A stretch of 20,624 nucleotides of DNA, from positions 1 through 20,624 of the forward strand of contig JACFNM010000026.1 in the NCBI GenBank assembly GCA_019454915.1. The letters are read 5' to 3'. Made by a program: the position numbers and the translations under genes. The stretch is from Chitinophagaceae bacterium. GTDB taxonomy: Bacteria > Bacteroidota > Bacteroidia > Chitinophagales > Chitinophagaceae. Position 1 is the stretch's first letter; each line of letters opens with the position of its first letter. Below, piece by piece: positions 17,558 to 20,624 of this stretch. Under the pieces are notes generated by a model, which saw nothing but the letters and a program-made list of their open reading frames with translations, was not told the origin of the DNA and ran no database searches.

Positions 17558-18724
17558 TTATAGTGTAAGAATTATCTTTTCGTTTCCGATAAATTTATAT
17601 CTCAAATTCGTCGTTTTCTGAAGCATTCCCAATACTTTTGAAAGAGGTAGATCCATTGGAATCGAACCTGTAAACTTATCTGTAATATGCCCCCTCACTT
17701 CTATTCTTATATTGTACCATCTGGATAATATTTTACTGACCTGATTTATATCGCTGTCGTCAAACCAAAATAAATTATCCTTCCACGCTGTCGCTTCATC
17801 CACATTTGTTTCCTTGATCAGAACTCTCCGTCCATTTTTCCCTATTTGAATCTTTTCCCCCGGACGCAATAGCTGAGATCCTTTTCTTGTGTCTGATTTT
17901 TCAATACTGACAAGTCCTTCCACCAACGTCACCTCAATGTTTTGGTCGTCATCATATGCCTGCATATTGAACTTCGTACCCAAGACCTTCACTTCAACAT
18001 CGCCTTTTTTAACAATAAACGGCTTGTGTTTGTTCCTGGCAACTTCAAAAAATGCTTCCCCTTCAATTTCCACCTTACGTTCTTTTCTGGCATAATGTAG
18101 CGGGAATTTCATAGAAGAAGCCGTATTCAGGAACACTTTACTGCCATCCGTTAATAATATCCGATATTTCCCTCCTTTTGGTGTACTAATAATACTATAC
18201 CGTATTTTTTCATTGTTTTCTTCATAGCCTGCTAACTCCCGACAAACGAGGAGTCCATCTTTTTCCTTAGTTATCTGATAGTTATCTTCTTCAACTAAAA
18301 TTCCGCTAGACACAGTATCTAAAACGATTTGTCTTCCATCACTCAATATCAGCATCGCTCTGTCTCCTCCTGGCAAAGCATCCTGCAATTCACTTATCTC
18401 TTTAGTTGGTTTCCCGTTGTTTTCTGACGATGAACGAACCAGCAGAAATAAAGAAGAAAACAACAGGATTATTATTGAAGCGGCGGCAATCCATAAATAA
18501 ACCTTTCCAAATTCGACGTTTCGCTTCTTGTTGATTCTGTTCTTTACTGCCTCCCAGCTTCTGGCGGACGAATTTTTTATATTAAATTTTTTCTCAAACT
18601 TTGCTTCAGAAGTATCAAAAGATTCATACCACCTCTCTATAATTTCCCGCTCCTGTTTATTTGCTTTGCCTGAAAGATATTTCCCGATCAATTCCGTCAA
18701 CTGGATTTCTTTCATATTTTTCAT
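17558..18724 (-). CDS. FecR-family anti-sigma factor
   Basis: The product is a 388-residue inner-membrane protein. Residues 1-70 form the cytoplasmic sigma-binding part (LTELIGKYLSGKANKQEREI). One transmembrane helix spans about 75-97 (VYLWIAAASIIILLF). The periplasmic FecR domain shows STPKGGKYRILLTDGSKVFL, VEIEGEAFFEVA and KPFIVKKGDVEVKVLGTKFN. A DUF4974-type tail ends it (DSDINQVSKILSRWYNIRIE, FTGSIPMDLPLSKVLGMLQ). It holds the ECF sigma factor until the SusC STN domain signals ligand. The frame is open to 18793, but ATG 18724 or 18715 begins the conserved region; 18724 is given here. The upstream residues overlap the sigma-gene control region and look non-coding. The gene is co-directional with susC and divergent from the sigma gene. 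Confidence 0.93.
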   Translation of the reverse strand: MKNMKEIQLTELIGKYLSGKANKQEREIIERWYESFDTSEAKFEKKFNIKNSSARSWEAVKNRINKKRNVEFGKVYLWIAAASIIILLFSSLFLLVRSSSENNGKPTKEISELQDALPGGDRAMLILSDGRQIVLDTVSSGILVEEDNYQITKEKDGLLVCRELAGYEENNEKIRYSIISTPKGGKYRILLTDGSKVFLNTASSMKFPLHYARKERKVEIEGEAFFEVARNKHKPFIVKKGDVEVKVLGTKFNMQAYDDDQNIEVTLVEGLVSIEKSDTRKGSQLLRPGEKIQIGKNGRRVLIKETNVDEATAWKDNLFWFDDSDINQVSKILSRWYNIRIEVRGHITDKFTGSIPMDLPLSKVLGMLQKTTNLRYKFIGNEKIILTL

Positions 18725-18809
18725 CTTACACCGTAGTAATTGCAAAAAAAACAGGCTACCGCCATCCGTTTTAATAAAATTTTTTAACTTCAACTCGAGA
18801 AATTTAATA
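18725..18809. promoter_or_regulatory. Divergent control region between fecR and the ECF sigma gene
   Basis: About 85 bases separate the chosen starts of the two divergent genes, so both promoters must lie here or overlap coding sequence. The stretch is AT-rich with a T/A homopolymer (18741-18751 region). I see no TAnnTTTG box in either direction. GAGA at 18797-18800 could be a ribosome site for the sigma gene. Confidence 0.35.
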
Positions 18810-19376
18810 ATTATCAGAAATTTTAATCCTAATACCGACCACGAACTGCTGCAATTGATAAAACGACAGGATGAAAAAGCCCTGGCAGAGTTATATAACA
18901 GATATTACCTCCCTCTGTGCAAAAAGGCTTTTCAACGAATTCCGTTTTTACATAAGGTTGAAGAAATTGTGCAGGATGTTTTTATTACCGTCTGGTCCAA
19001 GTCTGAGACGCTGGATGCAGATGGTAATATCAGAGCCTATCTTTATGCCATTTTGAGAAATAAAGTTCTGCATGAGCTTCGGACTGAAAGGAGCCGGTCG
19101 TATTATATGGCCGAACTGAAAGTGCGGATTACAGAGTCTTCAGAAGATTATAGCTTTGAGGAAATGGACACCCGGGAAAGAGAAATGAATATTCATGAAA
19201 TGATCAGGGGATTGCCGCCTCAATGTCAGAAAGTATTTTCCTTAAGCCGCTTCGAAAACTTATCCTATAAAGAAATAGCACACCAGCTTAATTTGTCTGT
19301 AAATACGGTTGAAAAACACGTATCTAAAGCTCTGCACATACTCCGGGGTAAGGTGAAGGAACAATACAAATTATAG
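18810..19376 (+). CDS. ECF RNA polymerase sigma factor (SusC/FecR-linked), start codon uncertain
   Basis: From the proposed ATT at 18810 the product is 188 residues, normal for Bacteroidetes ECF sigma factors. Region 2 covers about 23-90 (ALAELYNRYYLPLCKKAF, EEIVQDVFITVW, IRAYLYAILRNK). Region 4 covers about 135-182 (LPPQCQKVFSLSRF, LSYKEIAHQLNLSVNTVEKH). The helix DHELLQLIKRQDEKA is the usual N-terminal segment. The frame stays open to a TTG at 18528, but that stretch is antisense to fecR and not sigma-like. Between there and region 2 there is no in-frame ATG, GTG or suitable TTG. ATT 18810, with GAGA 9 bases upstream, gives the best length; ATA 18807 and ATC 18813 are near alternatives. It would direct polymerase to the locus when released by FecR. 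Confidence 0.88.
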   Translation: MIRNFNPNTDHELLQLIKRQDEKALAELYNRYYLPLCKKAFQRIPFLHKVEEIVQDVFITVWSKSETLDADGNIRAYLYAILRNKVLHELRTERSRSYYMAELKVRITESSEDYSFEEMDTREREMNIHEMIRGLPPQCQKVFSLSRFENLSYKEIAHQLNLSVNTVEKHVSKALHILRGKVKEQYKL

Positions 19377-19394
19377 CCAGGCGAATTACAGACT

Positions 19395-19416
19395 GTGGAT
19401 TCTATAATCCGTTTTT
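19395..19416 (+). terminator. Weak Rho-independent terminator after the sigma gene
   Basis: GGATT (19397-19401), loop CTAT, AATCC (19406-19410), then G and five T (19412-19416). Two G-U pairs could lengthen the five-base stem. It starts 18 bases after the sigma-gene TAG, so its position fits, but the stem is short. Confidence 0.45.
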
Positions 19417-19436
19417 AAGTCGCTATAAAATTCGGA

Positions 19437-19604
19437 TCAATTTTTCTTTCTGGGTTTAAATGGTTCGCGGTAATGCCAGAAAACCTCAATTGAAGACGGC
19501 TGACCGGCTACACCTGCTGAATTCACGCTCCTCATCTCGAGGGTATTCAACGCATCACGTGTTAGTTCCCTGGTTGCCTTATCGGATGATTTATGTGAAC
19601 CCAT
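19437..19604 (-). CDS. Hypothetical 55-residue ORF or C-terminal gene remnant
   Basis: ATG at 19604 to TGA at 19437 encodes 55 residues. They include MGSHKSSDKATRELTRD, MRSVNSAGVAGQPSSIEVFW and a basic end HYREPFKPRKKN. The frame stays open 48 bases upstream of the ATG to a TAA at 19653-19655, and the extra residues (NNLPINPFTNG) look protein-like, so this may be the tail of a broken larger gene. It lies 62 bases after the PL10-like gene on the same strand but in another frame. No convincing ribosome site is seen. I do not recognise the family and assign no function. Confidence 0.35.
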   Translation of the reverse strand: MGSHKSSDKATRELTRDALNTLEMRSVNSAGVAGQPSSIEVFWHYREPFKPRKKN

Positions 19605-19666
19605 GCCATTTGTAAAAGGATTTATTGGTAAGTTATTTTGCAGTTTCGTGAATTATTGAGGTCTCA

Positions 19667-20624
19667 TTAATTTGAGACGGCTTTCAGATAACTGATTAAA
19701 GATTTCATGTTTTTAATGTAATCCCTGGTAGAAATATAAATCTGGTCGCTACTGTCTGTTATCGCTGCTCCGCCTTCATTACTCAGTTTAGCCGTGTTGG
19801 ATTCCGTACCATCCGGGAGGATAGCGTAGGGGCGACTAATCTGTATATGCCTGGACTCCCAATACTGCCCGTTTTTAAGTGACAGGATAATCTGTCTTAC
19901 CTCTTCATTTGTTTTGACGGCCGGATTTGATGACGACAGCATTTGTAAATCCATTATTTTGCCAATTAGCGAATATGGATCTTTCTTAGACAATTCCTGA
20001 GGAGTAGGAGGATTGTTTTCACCACTCGACTTCAACGGAGAATTTTTCAGCATAGTTGCCAGTTCCTGAGGAGAGAGGGTCGTCAGACTTTGATATTCTT
20101 TTTTAAGTCTCTCCAGATCAAGCTTCGTTTTTGCACCATAGTGCAGCAGTGGATTATCATCCTTATAGTCCCACCAGTATTTTCCGTTAATTACATTAGA
20201 GCCTTTGCGATGTGCATACAAGGTTTTATTCGTTCCAGGTTCAACAAATACCGGATGACTATATCTGCCACCCTGGCTCTGGGCATTCGGCAACTTAATT
20301 CTTTCCAGCCAGGCAATTGCGTCTGGGATACGGGCTATAAACCGATCGTCTCCGGTTAACTTAAAGAATTCCATAAGCAATAAAACATTACGGAATGTTG
20401 TCCCTGGACCAAATGCCGGTGGTTCATAAGAACGCCCGTGGTCCGGCTTCAGCAACATATTGTGCTGTTCTCCCCAACCAGCCTGTAGTCTGCCTCCCTG
20501 AGAGATTAAAAAAAAGTTCATGCCCCGAAGTATAGGGTCCAGCAAATCATTTCTCCCCAAAAGATGATAACAGTTTATAAGGAATCCAATATTATTGGCA
20601 ATTACATCATCATTAAAAGTATAG
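19667..20624 (-). CDS. PL10-family pectate lyase-like protein (5' partial)
   Basis: The frame is open from the window edge to TAA at 19667-19669, giving 318 residues; the true start lies beyond 20624. The visible N-terminal part YTFNDDVIANNIGFLI matches the PL10 segment with its Asn-Asp pair. Further PL10-like motifs are AGWGEQHN, GRSYEPPAFGPGTT, LTGDDRFIARIPDAIAWLE and YSHPVFVEPGTNKTLYAHRKG. PL10 enzymes cleave polygalacturonate by beta-elimination, usually outside the cytoplasm. After the motif KYWWDYKDDNP there are about 165 more residues rich in Ser, Lys and Asn, longer than the short tail I recall for PL10 proteins. Whether it belongs to the same locus or to a neighbouring pectin locus is not clear; it is on the strand opposite to the sigma gene and convergent with it. 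Confidence 0.75.
   Translation of the reverse strand, partial: YTFNDDVIANNIGFLINCYHLLGRNDLLDPILRGMNFFLISQGGRLQAGWGEQHNMLLKPDHGRSYEPPAFGPGTTFRNVLLLMEFFKLTGDDRFIARIPDAIAWLERIKLPNAQSQGGRYSHPVFVEPGTNKTLYAHRKGSNVINGKYWWDYKDDNPLLHYGAKTKLDLERLKKEYQSLTTLSPQELATMLKNSPLKSSGENNPPTPQELSKKDPYSLIGKIMDLQMLSSSNPAVKTNEEVRQIILSLKNGQYWESRHIQISRPYAILPDGTESNTAKLSNEGGAAITDSSDQIYISTRDYIKNMKSLISYLKAVSN

Noticed and set aside
17544..17568. Inverted repeat CTTA..CTATA / TATAG..TAAG around the fecR stop.
   Set aside because: Imperfect, very AT-rich, with an internal loop and no T-run on the minus strand, so it is not a convincing terminator.
18528..18809. Long N-terminal extension of the sigma factor from TTG 18528.
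   Set aside because: It is antisense to the conserved FecR N-terminus and has no sigma-like sequence; it is a shadow frame.
1..20624. CRISPR arrays, tRNA or rRNA genes, transposases, integrases and attachment sites.
   Set aside because: I saw no regularly spaced repeats, no tRNA-like cloverleaf and no transposase or integrase motifs in either strand.

Overview
The window looks like chromosomal DNA from a Bacteroidota bacterium, probably near Chitinophagaceae/Sphingobacteriales. The evidence is a SusC/SusD pair whose SusC carries an STN domain, an ECF sigma factor with a FecR-type anti-sigma factor, SPII lipoproteins, a FucP-type sugar porter and a TAnnTTTG promoter box just upstream of an ATG. 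The genus is not resolved.

Layout. Positions 2-205 hold the C-terminal tail of an M14-type zinc carboxypeptidase, followed by prfC (peptide chain release factor 3, 233-1831); both are on + and look like housekeeping genes. From 1877 to about 18.7 kb everything is on the minus strand and reads as one polysaccharide-utilisation locus. In order of transcription it contains: FecR anti-sigma (18724-17558), SusC-type TonB-dependent transporter with STN domain (17386-13988), SusD-like_2 lipoprotein (13962-12316), a long-loop terminator-like hairpin, a GH84-like lipoprotein with a GH20b-type domain (12154-9536), nagA (9482-8289), nagB-like (8216-7446), a FucP/NagP-type MFS transporter (7381-6041), a UxuB-like SDR (6024-5197) and a 1089-residue heparinase II/III-type lyase (5146-1877). 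The sigma factor (about 18810-19376, +) is divergent from fecR. At the right end, minus strand, lie a 55-codon orphan ORF and a PL10 pectate lyase-like gene cut by the window edge.

How the genes may work together (inference). Binding of an oligosaccharide by SusC/D is signalled through the STN domain and FecR to the ECF sigma factor, which activates the locus. The lyase and the GH84-like enzyme release GlcNAc (or a relative) and a uronate-derived product. The MFS porter brings the sugar in. NagA and the NagB-like enzyme convert GlcNAc-6-P to fructose-6-P, and the SDR handles a keto-uronate. The gene set suggests a glycan containing both an amino sugar and a uronic acid, either glycosaminoglycan-like or a bacterial exopolysaccharide. 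No hexosamine kinase, unsaturated uronyl hydrolase, sulfatase, KduI/KdgF or mannonate dehydratase is visible here, so the pathway is incomplete within the window.

The most interesting points are: the GH84-like enzyme keeps the catalytic Asp-Asp pair but appears to have lost several sugar-binding residues of the -1 pocket; the NagB-like protein has a replaced phosphate loop and an altered ring-opening triad; and the sigma factor has no ATG, GTG or TTG where its protein should begin.
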